DNA of 64,000 nucleotides from assembly GCF_021922985.1 (NCBI RefSeq), contig NZ_CP040788.1, forward strand, positions 2,790,001 to 2,854,000, given 5' to 3'. Below are positions 53,847 through 62,152 of the stretch, piece after piece. The first letter of the stretch is position 1, and every line of letters begins with the position of its first letter. The DNA comes from Clavibacter michiganensis subsp. tessellarius (GTDB taxonomy: Bacteria > Actinomycetota > Actinomycetes > Actinomycetales > Microbacteriaceae). Made by a program: the position numbers and the translations under genes. The notes below the pieces were generated by a model that saw only the letters and a list, made by a program, of their open reading frames with translations, did no database searches and was not told the origin of the DNA.

Positions 53847-54752
53847 ATGCACGCACTGCCGACCGGATCCCTGCGCCTCGTCCACCTCAGCGACACCCAC
53901 CTCCTCCGCGACGGCGGCCTCCACCAGGGCGTCGTCGACACGGCCGCCGCGCTCGACCGCGTGCTCGCCGAGGCCGACCGGATCCCGGAGGTCCGGCTCC
54001 TCGTCGGCTCCGGCGACCTCTCGGAGGACGGCACCCCGGAGTCGTACGCGCTGCTGCGCGAGCGGCTGGATCCGTGGGCCGCGTCGCGCGGCGCCGCCGT
54101 CGTCCTCTCGCCCGGCAACCACGACGTCCGCTCCGCCTTCCGCCTCGTGCTCGGCGACGGACACGGCGCCCCCGGCACCGACGACGGGCGCGATCCCGCC
54201 GCCGTCCCGCCCGTCGACGGCGTGACGATCGTCGACGGCTGGCGCATCGCGACACTCGACACCTCGGTGCCCGGCAAGGGCTACGGCGCGCTCCGCGAGC
54301 AGCAGCTCGACGCGCTCGGCGAGCTGCTCGCCACGCCGTCCGAGCGCGGCACGGTCCTCGTGCTGCACCACCCGCCGGTGGCCGCGCCGACGACGCTGCA
54401 CGAGTCGCTCGCGCTGCAGGATCCGGGCCGGCTGGCGGAGATCGTGCGGGGGAGCGACGTGCGCGTGATCCTCTCGGGGCACTACCACCACCACATCGTG
54501 GGATCGCTCGCGGGCGTGCCCGTGCTCGTCGCGCCGGGCGTCGCGAACGAGACGGACGTGGCGGCCACGCCGGGCACGGAGCGCATCGTGCGCGGATCCG
54601 GGTTCCTCGTGGTCGACGTGGATCCCGCGGGCTGCGTCGTCTCGGTCGTGGTGCGCGCGCACGCGGCGGACGACGGCGAGGAGGTCGCGGTGCTCGACGC
54701 GGAGCTGGTGCGGCGGGTCATGGCGGAGGCGGGGGCGCCGGCGCGGCCCTGA
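53847..54752 (+). CDS. Calcineurin-like metallophosphoesterase (CpdA type)
   Basis: 301 aa, ATG 53847. All five metal-binding motifs are visible: L-S-D-T-H-L, G-S-G-D-L-S-E-D-G, G-N-H-D-V, L-H-H-P-P-V and S-G-H-Y-H-H-H. The order and spacing fit the class III cyclic nucleotide phosphodiesterase group (CpdA/Icc), which cleaves cAMP with Fe/Mn. Other members act on different phosphodiesters, so cAMP is a likely but unproved substrate. It is followed by GC-rich, repetitive non-coding sequence and a terminator. Confidence 0.88.
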   Translation: MHALPTGSLRLVHLSDTHLLRDGGLHQGVVDTAAALDRVLAEADRIPEVRLLVGSGDLSEDGTPESYALLRERLDPWAASRGAAVVLSPGNHDVRSAFRLVLGDGHGAPGTDDGRDPAAVPPVDGVTIVDGWRIATLDTSVPGKGYGALREQQLDALGELLATPSERGTVLVLHHPPVAAPTTLHESLALQDPGRLAEIVRGSDVRVILSGHYHHHIVGSLAGVPVLVAPGVANETDVAATPGTERIVRGSGFLVVDVDPAGCVVSVVVRAHAADDGEEVAVLDAELVRRVMAEAGAPARP

Positions 54753-54839
54753 CGGGCGTGCCCGTGCGCGGGGTGCCCCTGCGCGGCGTGCCCGTGCGCG
54801 GCGCCGGAGGGCGGCCGACGCGGTGGCCCGGACATGACG

Positions 54840-54870
54840 GAGGCGGCGATCCCGTGGGGATCGCCGCCTC
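54840..54870. terminator. Hairpin terminator between phosphoesterase and CsbD genes
   Basis: Perfect 14-bp stem (54840-54853 with 54857-54870) and a GTG loop, located between convergent genes: 88 nt after the phosphoesterase stop and 20 nt beyond the CsbD stop on the other strand. No U-tract. Confidence 0.7.
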
Positions 54871-54890
54871 GGTCCGAGACCGGTGAGGGT

Positions 54891-55061
54891 CTACTTGAAG
54901 ACGTCCTTGACGTCCTCGCCCGCCTTCTTCGCGGACGCGGCGGCCTGGTCCTTCTGGCCCTCGGCCTTGAGGTCCTGGTCGCCCTTGTGGTCGCCGAGCG
55001 CCTCCTTGGCCTTGCCGGCGATGTCCTGAGCAGCGTTCTTGATCTTGTCGTCGAGACCCAT
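54891..55061 (-). CDS. CsbD family stress protein
   Basis: 56 aa; ATG 55061 preceded by the very strong ribosome site GAGGAGGAG. Highly charged, Lys/Ala/Asp-rich and without aromatic residues apart from Phe near the end: D-K-I-K-N-A-A-Q-D-I-A-G-K-A-K-E-A, G-D-Q-D-L-K-A-E-G-Q, A-G-E-D-V-K-D-V-F. This is the CsbD pattern, a small, abundant protein induced by general or envelope stress in many bacteria. Precise function unknown. Confidence 0.9.
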   Translation of the reverse strand: MGLDDKIKNAAQDIAGKAKEALGDHKGDQDLKAEGQKDQAAASAKKAGEDVKDVFK

Positions 55062-55245
55062 GATCTCCTCCTCACTGAGGCCACCGGGTGCGGCCCTCGT
55101 CTGCAATGTAGGACCGGCGGCTCCTGGATGGCTGGCAGATGCGCGGTCCGTGTCCGCTGAGCGAATGGCGGCCGTGCCGGTGGGGTCCGCGGGATCGCGC
55201 AAGGGCCTTCCGCCCGGCGGCCGGGGCACCCTAGGCTCCCTCACC

Positions 55246-55665
55246 GTGATCCTCTTCGGGGTGCTCCCCCTCCTCGTGGCCGTGTGCGCGCTCGTCGACC
55301 TCATCACCCGTCCGGACGACCAGGTGAAGCACCTGCCGAAGCTGGTGTGGATCCTGCTGATCGTGTTCCTGCCGCTCATCGGCAGCATCGTGTGGTTCTG
55401 CGTCGGCCACGACTGGGACGCGCGGCGCGAGCCCGTCGGCCCGCCCGACCGGAGCGCCGCCTACGAGCGCGCGGCCGTCGCGGTCGACCGACGCGTGCGC
55501 AGCACCGAGCAGCAGCTCGCCGACCTCGAGGAGGAGGAGCGGCACTACGCCCGGATCGCGCGGATGCGGCAGATCCAGGCCGAGCAGGCGGTGCAGGCGG
55601 CGCGCGCCGCGGGTCCCGCCCGGCCGTCGCGCGCGATCGAGCCCGGATCCGCGCCCGAGCGGTAG
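55246..55665 (+). CDS. PLDc_N domain membrane protein
   Basis: 139 aa from GTG 55246. Two membrane helices: I-L-F-G-V-L-P-L-L-V-A-V-C-A-L-V-D-L (2-19) and L-V-W-I-L-L-I-V-F-L-P-L-I-G-S-I-V-W-F (about 32-50), with the P-K-L-V-W motif of the phospholipase-D/nuclease N-terminal domain. The C-terminal half is a soluble coiled-coil (V-R-S-T-E-Q-Q-L-A-D-L-E-E-E-E-R). It has no catalytic HKD motif, so it is not itself a phospholipase. Confidence 0.85.
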   Translation: MILFGVLPLLVAVCALVDLITRPDDQVKHLPKLVWILLIVFLPLIGSIVWFCVGHDWDARREPVGPPDRSAAYERAAVAVDRRVRSTEQQLADLEEEERHYARIARMRQIQAEQAVQAARAAGPARPSRAIEPGSAPER

Positions 55666-55753
55666 TCCCTCCCCAGGTCGCGCGCCGTCGCGCTCTCCCT
55701 CCGCGGGGTCTCCGCGCGAGGGCTCGGTCGGGGGCGGATGGGAGCATGGCCCC

Positions 55754-57928
55754 ATGCCCGACACCGCCACGCCGCCCTCCTCCGCCGCGCCCTCCGACCT
55801 CCGGTCCGCCGCCCGGGAGCACCTCTCGCGGCTCGTCGGGGTCGCGGGCGCCGACTTCCACGACGGGCAGTTCGAGGCCATCGAGGCGCTCGTGCAGGAC
55901 CGGTCCCGCGCGCTCGTCGTGCAGCGCACCGGATGGGGCAAGTCGGCGGTCTACTTCGTCGCGACCCTGCTCCTCCGCCAGCAGGGGCTCGGCCCCACGC
56001 TGCTCGTCTCGCCGCTCCTCGCGCTCATGCGCGACCAGGTCGCCGCCGCGCGGCGGGCCGGCGTCCGCGCGGTCGCCATGAACTCCAGCAACGCCCACGA
56101 GTGGGACGACCTGCTGCGCGCGCTCGACGCCGACGAGGTCGACCTCCTGCTCGTCTCGCCGGAGCGCCTCAACAACCCGCGCTTCCGCGACGAGCAGCTC
56201 CCGGCCCTCCGCGCTCGGCTCGGCCTCCTGGTGGTCGACGAGGCGCACTGCATCTCCGACTGGGGCCACGACTTCCGGCCGGACTACCGCCGCCTCCGCG
56301 ACCTCATCTCCTCGGTCGACGAGCGGGTGCCCGTGCTCGCCACCACCGCCACGGCGAACTCGCGCGTGGTGGCCGACGTGGAGGAGCAGCTGAGCGTCGG
56401 ATCCACCGGGGGCGGCGCCGTCGAGATGGAGCGCGTGCCCGTGGTCACCATCCGCGGGCCGCTCGCCCGGCGCTCGCTGCGGCTCGGCGTGCTCCGGCTC
56501 GAGAACAGCAGGGACCGGCTCGGCTGGCTCCTCAGCCACCTCGACGAGCTGCCCGGCAGCGGCATCATCTACGCGCTCACCGTCTCCGCCGCGCAGGACA
56601 CGGCACGGTTGCTGCGCGACGCCGGCCACGCGGTCAAGGCGTACACGGGGCGCGACGACCCGGCCGACCGCGAGCAGGCGGAGGGCGAGCTGCAGCGCAA
56701 CGAGGTCAAGGCGCTCGTCGCCACCAGCGCGCTCGGCATGGGGTTCGACAAGCCCGACCTCGGGTTCGTCGTGCACCTCGGGGCGCCGTCGTCGCCCGTC
56801 TCCTACTACCAGCAGGTCGGCCGTGCGGGCCGCGGGTCCGCCGACGCCGACGTGCTGCTCCTCCCCGGTGGCGAGGATCCGGACATCTGGCAGTACTTCG
56901 CCACGGCGTCCATGCCCGACGAGCAGCAGGCGGCGTCCGTCATCCAGGCGCTCGGCGAGAGCGACCGGCCGCTGTCGGTGCCGGCGCTGGAGTCGCGCGT
57001 CTCGCTGTCGCGCAGCCGGCTCGACCTCCTTCTCAAGGTGCTCGACGTCGACGGCGCCGTGCGGCGCGACACGTCCGGGTGGTCGGCCACCGGGGTCCCG
57101 TGGACCTACGACCGCGCCCGCTACGAGCAGGTCGCGGCGGCGCGCGTGCGCGAGCAGCAGGCGATGCTCGACTACGAAACCACCCTCGGCTGCCGGATGG
57201 AGTTCCTCCAGCGCCAGCTCGACGACGACACCGCGGCGCCCTGCGGCCGCTGCGACCGGTGCGCGGGCGCGTGGTATCCGTCGTCCCTCGACCAGCAGGC
57301 GTCGGCCACCGCATCGCAGGCGCTCGACAGGGTCGGGCTCCCCATCGAGCCGCGGCTGCGGTGGCCCGCGGGCGCGTCGAGCGTCGGCGTGCCGCTCAGC
57401 GGCGCCATCGCTTCCGGCGAGCAGGTCGACGAGGGGCGCGCGCTCGCGCGCCTCACCGACCTCGGCTGGGGCGGGCGCCTCCGCACGGTCTTCGCGGCCG
57501 GCGCGGAGGACGCGCCCGTCGACGACGCGCTCGTCGCCGCCTGCGTCCGCGTGCTGGCGGAGTGGGGCTGGGCCGAGCGTCCGCGCGCGGTCGTGCACGT
57601 GCCGTCGGCGAGCCGGCCGCAGCTCGTCGGGAGCCTCGCCCAGCGCATCGCCGAGGTGGGGCGGCTGCCGTTCCTCGGGTCGCTGGAGCTCGTGGACCCG
57701 GACGCTCCCGGCGCCGCCCGGGGCAACAGCGTCTACCGGCTCGGCCGCGTGCATCCCCGGTTCCAGGTCCCGGCGCACCTCGCGGACGGCCTCGCGGCGG
57801 ATCCGCGTCCCGTCCTCCTCGTCGACGACCTGGTCGACACCCGGTGGACCCTCACGGTCGCCGGGCGGCTGCTGCGCAAGGCGGGCGCCACGCGCGTGCT
57901 GCCGTTCGCGCTCGCGCAGCAGGGGTAG
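55754..57928 (+). CDS. RecQ-family DNA helicase fused to a phosphoribosyltransferase-like domain
   Basis: 724 aa, ATG 55754. RecQ core: motif 0 (F-H-D-G-Q-F-E-A-I), motif I T-G-W-G-K-S, motif II D-E-A-H-C-I-S-D-W-G-H-D-F-R-P-D-Y, T-A-T-A-N, and motif VI Q-Q-V-G-R-A-G-R. A four-Cys zinc patch (C-R-M-E-F and C-G-R-C-D-R-C) and winged-helix-like region follow. The last 110 residues hold V-L-L-V-D-D-L-V-D-T, the PRPP-binding motif of type I phosphoribosyltransferases. Unwinds DNA in recombination repair; the transferase part may sense a nucleotide or be vestigial. Confidence 0.9.
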   Translation: MPDTATPPSSAAPSDLRSAAREHLSRLVGVAGADFHDGQFEAIEALVQDRSRALVVQRTGWGKSAVYFVATLLLRQQGLGPTLLVSPLLALMRDQVAAARRAGVRAVAMNSSNAHEWDDLLRALDADEVDLLLVSPERLNNPRFRDEQLPALRARLGLLVVDEAHCISDWGHDFRPDYRRLRDLISSVDERVPVLATTATANSRVVADVEEQLSVGSTGGGAVEMERVPVVTIRGPLARRSLRLGVLRLENSRDRLGWLLSHLDELPGSGIIYALTVSAAQDTARLLRDAGHAVKAYTGRDDPADREQAEGELQRNEVKALVATSALGMGFDKPDLGFVVHLGAPSSPVSYYQQVGRAGRGSADADVLLLPGGEDPDIWQYFATASMPDEQQAASVIQALGESDRPLSVPALESRVSLSRSRLDLLLKVLDVDGAVRRDTSGWSATGVPWTYDRARYEQVAAARVREQQAMLDYETTLGCRMEFLQRQLDDDTAAPCGRCDRCAGAWYPSSLDQQASATASQALDRVGLPIEPRLRWPAGASSVGVPLSGAIASGEQVDEGRALARLTDLGWGGRLRTVFAAGAEDAPVDDALVAACVRVLAEWGWAERPRAVVHVPSASRPQLVGSLAQRIAEVGRLPFLGSLELVDPDAPGAARGNSVYRLGRVHPRFQVPAHLADGLAADPRPVLLVDDLVDTRWTLTVAGRLLRKAGATRVLPFALAQQG

Positions 57929-57943
57929 CGCGGGGCTCGCGGG

Positions 57944-59149
57944 TCAGTCGGAGAGCGGCGCGGCGGGTGGCGGAGCCGGCTTCGGCGCGGCGGGGAGCGG
58001 GGGCTTCGGCTTCGCGGGGGCCGTCGCCTTCCCCGTCACCGTCGTCTTCCCCGGCGCCTTCCCCTTCGCCGGCGCCTCCCGCTTCCGGGCGGCGGGACGC
58101 GCATCCGGCGCCACGAAGACCGTGCCGTCGCCGTCGAGCCGGGCGCGCATCACCTCGATGGCCTGCGGGTTCTCGTCCACCAGCACGAAGCGCCGGCCGA
58201 GCTCGCGGGCCGCAGCGCCCGTGGTGCCGGATCCGGCGAAGAAGTCGAGCACCCAGTCGCCCGGTCCGCTCGAGGCCTGCACGATGCGGCGCAGCACGCC
58301 GAGGGGCTTCTGCGTCGCGTAGCCGGTCTTCTCCCGGCCGGTGGGGGAGACGATCGTGTGCCACCAGACGTCCGTCGGGAGCTTGCCGCGCTCGCGCTTC
58401 TCGGGGGTCACGAGGCCGGGCGCCATGTACGGCTCGCGGTCCACGCCCTCGGAGTCGAAGCGGTAGCGGATCGGGTCCTTCACGTAGACGAGGATCGTGT
58501 CGTGCTTGGCCGGCCAGCGACGCCGCGACTTCGCGCCGTAGTCGTAGGCCCACACGATCTCGTTGAGGAACGACCGGCGGCCGAACAGCGCGTCGAGCAC
58601 GACCTTCGCGTAGTGCACCTCGCGGTAGTCGAGGTGCAGGTAGAGCGTGCCGGTGGGGTGGAGGAGGCGCCAGGCCTCGATCAGTCGCGGCTCGAGGAAG
58701 TCCCAGTAGTCGGCGAACGAGTCGTCGAAGCCGTAGAGCATGCCCTTCACGGAGTCGTAGCTGCGGCCGTGGAAGCCGAGGCGCGCGCCGGGCGGACGCA
58801 CGGGCTCGGGCGTGGCGGTGCTCGCGGGGGCGAGGGCGGGCGCGGCGTCGGGGTGTTCGGGCTGAGGATCCGGGTCGGGGTCGGGGTCGGGGTCGGGGGC
58901 TCCGGGCTGGGGGTCCGGTTCGGAGCCGAGGCCGACGCCGGCGCCGGGGTCTCCGGGCTCGGGATCCGGATCGGCGTCGGGGGTGCGCGTCACCGTGAGG
59001 TTCTGGCGCTCCTGCGTGCGTCCGGTGTTGAACGGCGGATCGAGGTAGATGAGCTGGAACGCGCCGTCGGGGAGCGCGCGGACGGCCTCGAGGTTCTCGG
59101 CGTGGATCACGAGGTCGGGGCCGTCGGGGGTCCACGCGGGCAGGGGCAC
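57944..59149 (-). CDS. Orphan beta-class DNA methyltransferase (N6-adenine or N4-cytosine)
   Basis: 401 aa, ATG 59149. Catalytic motif IV D-P-P-F-N-T-G comes first (residues about 37-43) and the SAM-binding motif I F-A-G-S-G-T-T late (about 311-317), the beta-class order. K-P-L, the conserved start of motif X, precedes it. A Pro/Asp-rich insert (about 57-122, with a Pro-Asp array) is odd within a catalytic domain, and the last 60 residues are a Lys/Pro/Ala tail. No restriction endonuclease is nearby, so it is an orphan, perhaps regulatory. Target sequence unknown. Confidence 0.88.
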   Translation of the reverse strand: MPLPAWTPDGPDLVIHAENLEAVRALPDGAFQLIYLDPPFNTGRTQERQNLTVTRTPDADPDPEPGDPGAGVGLGSEPDPQPGAPDPDPDPDPDPQPEHPDAAPALAPASTATPEPVRPPGARLGFHGRSYDSVKGMLYGFDDSFADYWDFLEPRLIEAWRLLHPTGTLYLHLDYREVHYAKVVLDALFGRRSFLNEIVWAYDYGAKSRRRWPAKHDTILVYVKDPIRYRFDSEGVDREPYMAPGLVTPEKRERGKLPTDVWWHTIVSPTGREKTGYATQKPLGVLRRIVQASSGPGDWVLDFFAGSGTTGAAARELGRRFVLVDENPQAIEVMRARLDGDGTVFVAPDARPAARKREAPAKGKAPGKTTVTGKATAPAKPKPPLPAAPKPAPPPAAPLSD

Positions 59150-59252
59150 GCCCCGAGGTTAACGGACCTCCCCCGGCCGCGGACGGCTGTCCTCGGCGGG
59201 GCGGGAGGCGGGGCCGGCCCGGACGCGGGATCCGCGCCGGGCCCCGGTCCGG

Positions 59253-59645
59253 GCCGACGACGGACCCGAGTGGCGGGTGACGATCGGCACGCCGACGTTC
59301 CACATGACCGCGGCCGTCCTTGACTCCATCGCCGTGAACCCGCCGCCGGACCCGGGCATGGACTACGCCGTCCTCCCCCTCGCGGTCACCCGCGAGGCGG
59401 CCGATCCGGGCGTGGCCGTGGACGAGATCAGCGTCGACTACGTCGCGGAGGACGGCACGTCCTGCGCGCCGGAGAGGTACGTGACCGCACCCGGCGCCGA
59501 CGCGCACGCGGGACCGCTCGCGCAGGGCGAGAGCGCGAGCGTCGTCCTCGTCATCCAGGTCCCGACGGGCGACGCGGGCGGCGGCACCTGGTCCGTGACC
59601 CCCGGCCCCACCTCCGACACGTCCTGGTTCGTCGCGGAGCGGTGA
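59253..59645 (+). pseudogene. Truncated paralogue of the adjacent membrane protein's outer domain
   Basis: The frame 59253-59645 codes D-G-P-E-W-R-V-T-I-G-T-P-T and onward, matching the outer domain of the 59740-61194 protein (D-G-P-E-W-S-V-T-L-G-P-P-T), including G-M-x-Y-A-V-x-P, and ending in W-F-V-A-E-R where the full protein ends in Y-F-R-A-G. Homology begins eight codons before the only usable start (GTG 59277), and signal, membrane helices and linker are missing. Best read as a decayed duplicate, though a 122-aa protein from GTG 59277 cannot be excluded. Confidence 0.6.
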
Positions 59646-59739
59646 CCGCCGACGGCCCTCGGCCGCCGGGACGCCCCCACTTCGGGGCGCTTCCGCCGAC
59701 GAGGTGCCGTCAGGACGCCGCCTCCGCTAGGAACGACTC

Positions 59740-61194
59740 ATGAGCGACGAGCGCGATCCGGACCGCACCGACGGCCGCCACCCCGACGAGCCGCGGGACG
59801 CCGGATCCGAGGGCGCCGCCGAGGCGCCGCGCGAGACCGAGGCGCACAGCCCGTACGGGCCCGCGGACCCGGGGGCGTCGGCCGGCGCGGGGGAGACGGC
59901 CGGCGCGGACGACGACGCTCACGCTGACGACACCGCCGCCGTCGAAGCGGACGCGGACGCGGACGCTGACGCCGCTGCCGACGGCGTGGACCACGCCGCC
60001 GATCGGCCCGCGGGCGCTCCGGCCGTGGCGTCCGACGCGGAGCCGCTCGCGGACGCCGGTCCCGACGCCGCGCCCGACGCGGCCGTCGACGCCGCCGACC
60101 CCGTCGACGCGCCGATACCGGCTCGCGCCGCCGGCGAGGTCCCGCCGCCTCCCGCGCCGCCGGCCGGCTACAGCGCTGCCGGCGGGTACGCGCCGCCCGC
60201 CGCCAATGCCGGATCCGCCGCGTACGCGCGGCCCACGGGCTACGGCGCCCCCGCCGGCCACGAAGCGCCCATGGGCGCCGACGCCCCCACGGGCTATGAC
60301 GCCCCCACGGGCTATGGCGCCCCCGCCGGCCACGCCCCGCCCGCGGCCGCCCCGCCCTACGTCGGCGGCCCGCCGCCCCGCCCGCGCGGCGGCAAGGGCC
60401 TCGCCATCGCGGCGCTCGTGGTGGGCATCGCGGCGGTCGTCACCGCCCTCATCCCGTTCCTCAACTACGTGGCGTTCGTGCCCGCCTTCGCGGCGATCAT
60501 CCTCGCGATCATCTCGCTGGCGCGGCGCATGGACGGCAAGCCGCTCGCCGTCACCGGCCTGATCCTCGGGATAGTCGGGTTCGTGCTCGGCGTGATCCTC
60601 GCGATCGTCTACACGTTCGCCTTCGTGGACGCGGTGTCGGATGCCGTGGAGTCCTCGGGCGGGCCCGGCGGCTTCGCGAGCCCCGAGCCCACCCCCGGCG
60701 ACGGCACGGATCCCGACGCGGGCGGCGACGCGGCGGGCGCGCCGGGGACGAGCCCCGAGGATCCGCTGCCGATCGGCACGACGGTCACGGGCGAGGGCGT
60801 CGACGGGCCGGAGTGGTCGGTCACGCTCGGCCCGCCGACCCTCGACGCGACGGCGGCGGTGCTCGCCGCGGATCCGGCCAACCCGGCGCCCGCGGAGGGC
60901 ATGCAGTACGCGGTCGTGCCCGTCACCGTCACGTACCTCGGCCAGGACCAGGGCGATCCGCTGTCGGAGCTCGTCCTGGGGTACCTCGCGCCCGACGGAG
61001 CCGCGTACTCGGCCGCCGACGCCTTCGCGCTCGCGCCGGCTCCGGCGTTCGCCGACGGCGCGGGGCTGCTGGAGCCGCAGGGCAACGCGAGCGGCAACGT
61101 GGTCGTCGAGATCCCGATCGACGGCGCGGGGGAGGGCCTCTGGGCGACGGTGCCGGGGCTGGCCGCGGACGCCTACTACTTCCGGGCCGGCTAG
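59740..61194 (+). CDS. DUF4190-type membrane protein with outer beta domain
   Basis: 484 aa, ATG 59740. Residues 1-210 are acidic, then Pro/Gly/Ala/Tyr-rich, with repeats such as G-Y-G-A-P-A-G-H. A DUF4190-like unit of three hydrophobic helices (about 217-300: A-I-A-A-L-V-V-G-I-A, L-A-I-I-S-L-A-R-R, G-L-I-L-G-I-V-G-F) follows. A Gly/Asp/Pro spacer leads to an extracellular DUF4352-like beta domain (about 345-484) with E-W-S-V-T-L-G-P-P-T and E-G-M-Q-Y-A-V-V-P-V-T-V. Role unknown; a truncated copy and a related gene flank it. Confidence 0.72.
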   Translation: MSDERDPDRTDGRHPDEPRDAGSEGAAEAPRETEAHSPYGPADPGASAGAGETAGADDDAHADDTAAVEADADADADAAADGVDHAADRPAGAPAVASDAEPLADAGPDAAPDAAVDAADPVDAPIPARAAGEVPPPPAPPAGYSAAGGYAPPAANAGSAAYARPTGYGAPAGHEAPMGADAPTGYDAPTGYGAPAGHAPPAAAPPYVGGPPPRPRGGKGLAIAALVVGIAAVVTALIPFLNYVAFVPAFAAIILAIISLARRMDGKPLAVTGLILGIVGFVLGVILAIVYTFAFVDAVSDAVESSGGPGGFASPEPTPGDGTDPDAGGDAAGAPGTSPEDPLPIGTTVTGEGVDGPEWSVTLGPPTLDATAAVLAADPANPAPAEGMQYAVVPVTVTYLGQDQGDPLSELVLGYLAPDGAAYSAADAFALAPAPAFADGAGLLEPQGNASGNVVVEIPIDGAGEGLWATVPGLAADAYYFRAG

Positions 61195-61221
61195 GGCCCG
61201 CGGTGGCGATGGAGGTGGTCC

Positions 61222-62007
61222 GTGCCGGTCGGTGAGGGCGAGGGCGGCGACGCCCGACCGGATCCGGACGGCCCCCTCGCGGCGACGCCGTACGGCCCCG
61301 CGCCCGGTCGCGGTCCCGATCGCCCGCTCGACCTCGCACCGGACGACCCGCGCGACCACGCCGACCCGCGCGACCACGCCGACCCGCGCGACCACGCCGA
61401 CCCGGCCGCAGCGATCGATGCCCCGACCAGCCCGACCAGCCCGCCCCGTCGACCCGCCGCCCGCCTCGGGCTCCTGCTCGCCGTCGCGGGCGGGCTCGCC
61501 GTGCTGCTCGTGGCCGGCGTCGTGGCGGTGCTGACGGGGCTCGCCGCGCTCGTGCCGGAGGATCCGCCCGTGACGACCGCGGCGGGCACGCTCGCGGATC
61601 CCGTCCCCGTCGGCGAGGCCTGGCGCACCTTCGCGGACGGCGCGCCCGAGCTGGACGTCGCCGTCACGGACGTGGACCTCGACAGCGACGCCGCGCCCGC
61701 GGGGATCGTGGCCGCATCCGACCGGGTGGTGGCGGCCACCGTCCGGATCGAGAGCCACGGCGTGCTGACCCGCACGATCGACCTCGTCGAGCTGGAGTTC
61801 CGGACGCCGTCCGGCGACCTCGTCGACACGACGACGACGGACCTGTGGGCGCCCGACACGGGCCTCGCCCGCGTGGGAACGCTCGACCCGGGCGAGGCGA
61901 CGACCGTCACGCTGATGTACGAGGTGCCGGCGGGCGAGGTCGAGGGCGGGACGCTCGTCCTCACGCGGTACTCGGCCGACGACCACGCCGTCCTCGCGAC
62001 GGGGTAG
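61222..62007 (+). CDS. Single-pass membrane protein with outer beta domain, related to its neighbour
   Basis: 261 aa from GTG 61222, 27 nt after the preceding stop. Acidic, Pro-rich N-terminus with three perfect copies of D-H-A-D-P-R (18-nt DNA units near 61344-61402). One transmembrane helix (about 80-108). The outer domain (about 120-261) has paired beta strands (V-A-V-T-D-V-D-L, V-V-A-A-T-V-R-I-E, V-T-L-M-Y-E-V-P-A-G). It shares the layout and strand pattern of the gene before it and is probably co-transcribed. Confidence 0.7.
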   Translation: MPVGEGEGGDARPDPDGPLAATPYGPAPGRGPDRPLDLAPDDPRDHADPRDHADPRDHADPAAAIDAPTSPTSPPRRPAARLGLLLAVAGGLAVLLVAGVVAVLTGLAALVPEDPPVTTAAGTLADPVPVGEAWRTFADGAPELDVAVTDVDLDSDAAPAGIVAASDRVVAATVRIESHGVLTRTIDLVELEFRTPSGDLVDTTTTDLWAPDTGLARVGTLDPGEATTVTLMYEVPAGEVEGGTLVLTRYSADDHAVLATG

Positions 62008-62152
62008 GCGCGACGGTCCGCGGTCTCGGCCCGTGCGGCCCGCGCGACGGGGTGGGCGCGGCCGTCCCCGCGGCCGCCAGCGCGCAGCCCGCGGACCTGT
62101 CGGGCACCTGCCGGATCCGCCCACCCGGCACCCCGGCTCGTAGGCTGCGGAG

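Noticed and set aside
61344..61402. Three 18-nt direct repeats considered as a CRISPR-like array.
   Set aside because: The units are contiguous without spacers and code in frame for D-H-A-D-P-R within a membrane protein; a coding repeat, not a CRISPR.
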